Source: Candidatus Heimdallarchaeota archaeon B3_Heim (GTDB taxonomy: Archaea > Asgardarchaeota > Heimdallarchaeia > Hodarchaeales > Hodarchaeaceae). Taken from it: 64,000 nt of DNA. Positions 63,611 through 64,000 of the stretch are shown one piece after another. A program made the position numbers and the translations under genes. Below the pieces are notes generated by a model that saw only the letters and a program-made list of their open reading frames with translations, was not told the DNA's origin and searched no databases. How positions within the stretch are numbered: the stretch's first letter is position 1; each line of letters opens with the position of its first letter. The stretch lies in NCBI GenBank assembly GCA_003144275.1, contig NJBF01000012.1:1-64000 (forward strand), written 5' to 3'.

Positions 63611-64000
63611 TTAGTTACTATGAGATTTCTCATATAAATGGGAGACTAAAGTCCTAATAGAATCATCAACTCCTTCTCCCGTAACCATAGAAGTTTCATG
63701 AAGATCCGCACGTGCACTAATCATGTGTTTAATGCTATCAAGACCTATATAACAACCATGTTCTAGCAAATCCGCTTTATTCAACAGGATGATGATAGGA
63801 ATAGTATTCTCTTCATTTTTCTGAGATTCTTCATCTCGAATTAGCTCTAAAAAGTAGTTCACTTTTCCGACACTACCCATATTCGTCCCATCAACAATGA
63901 TGATCACTGCATCACTCCCTCGCATGGTAATATCAGGCATAAAGTCAAATCGTTCCTGTCCTGCGTTATCAAAGAAATTTAACTTGTATATTTCTTCAAT
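63611..64000 (-). CDS. Ras/Arf-like small GTPase, cut by the window edge
   Basis: A partial gene running off the right edge. The visible 129 residues contain the G3 box DNAGQER, SDAVIIIVDG, the G4 box LNKADLL and a G5-like MVTGEGVDD. Classical Ras-superfamily G3 is D-x-x-G-Q. The P-loop (G1) and switch I are outside the window, so the subfamily (Arf, Ras, Rab-like) cannot be fixed; the pattern is Arf/Ras-type. Such GTPases are plentiful in Asgard archaea. The Met at 63940 is internal, not the start. Confidence 0.85.
   Translation of the reverse strand: MEEIYKLNFFDNAGQERFDFMPDITMRGSDAVIIIVDGTNMGSVGKVNYFLELIRDEESQKNEENTIPIIILLNKADLLEHGCYIGLDSIKHMISARADLHETSMVTGEGVDDSIRTLVSHLYEKSHSN

Noticed and set aside
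1..64000. CRISPR array, insertion sequence or prophage
   Set aside because: No regularly spaced repeats, transposase or integrase genes and no phage-type genes were seen in the window.

Overview
The window reads as a piece of an AT-rich archaeal chromosome, most likely from an Asgard archaeon, with a Heimdallarchaeia-like lineage my best guess. Archaeal traits are an archaeal-type glutamyl-tRNA synthetase, a mevalonate-pathway HMG-CoA synthase of archaeal type carrying a zinc-ribbon/OB part, a two-subunit 2-oxoacid:ferredoxin oxidoreductase and TATA-like promoters. Traits that point to Asgard are a Ras/Arf-type small GTPase cut by the right edge (DNAGQE box), a RING-finger protein, a longin/roadblock-like protein next to a MinD/ParA ATPase, and WD40, LRR and LEA-2 type proteins. 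Many genes start with TTG or GTG. Many starts have GGAG or GGTGA ribosome-binding sites, and I moved several starts on that basis. No rRNA, tRNA, CRISPR array, IS element or prophage was recognised.

Layout. 1-10 kb: tandem bacterial-PH membrane proteins with an HTH regulator, small membrane proteins, an AhpD-like protein, an SDR/glycosyltransferase pair, a ferritin-like protein, an MFS carrier and two membrane proteins sharing one signature. 10-17 kb: cysteine synthase, LEA-2 protein, an AHSA1 gene broken by an in-frame TAA, an sdhA-sdhB-fumC operon and rubrerythrin. 17-27 kb: two large surface proteins (WD40/calcium-repeat/TM/TPR and an SBBP beta-propeller), then a MinD-like ATPase plus longin/winged-helix pair convergent with an HTH-ATPase regulator. 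27-34 kb: PLP enzymes, a radical SAM protein, a VIT1-like transporter and a hydrolase/ornithine-cyclodeaminase-like/aminotransferase operon. 34-41 kb (minus strand): FMN hydroxy-acid dehydrogenase, 2-oxoacid:ferredoxin oxidoreductase, semialdehyde dehydrogenase and an acetolactate-synthase-like enzyme. 41-51 kb: HIT protein, RING-TPR protein, split-barrel flavin-type proteins, DinB-like protein, divergent arsR/acr3, methyltransferase, drug/metabolite transporters, LRR protein and Fpg/Nei glycosylase. 51-64 kb: HMG-CoA synthase with a decayed copy of its 5' end, branched-chain aminotransferase, a gene-poor kilobase holding a 50-residue membrane peptide, a large DNA-binding protein, an internally duplicated unknown protein, alkyltransferase, AEC carrier, GTP cyclohydrolase II, GluRS, SlyD-like isomerase and the truncated GTPase.

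How it fits together. The metabolic genes suggest a heterotroph that handles amino acids and 2-oxoacids: several aminotransferases, a threonine/serine dehydratase, ferredoxin-linked oxoacid oxidation, a soluble-looking succinate dehydrogenase/fumarate reductase with fumarase, and peroxide and arsenite defence. The best candidates for unfamiliar biology are the MinD-like ATPase/longin-wHTH pair, the RING-TPR gene whose start codon lies inside a perfect hairpin, the WD40-calcium-repeat-TM-TPR protein, the internally duplicated protein at 57.4 kb, and the HMG-CoA synthase locus.
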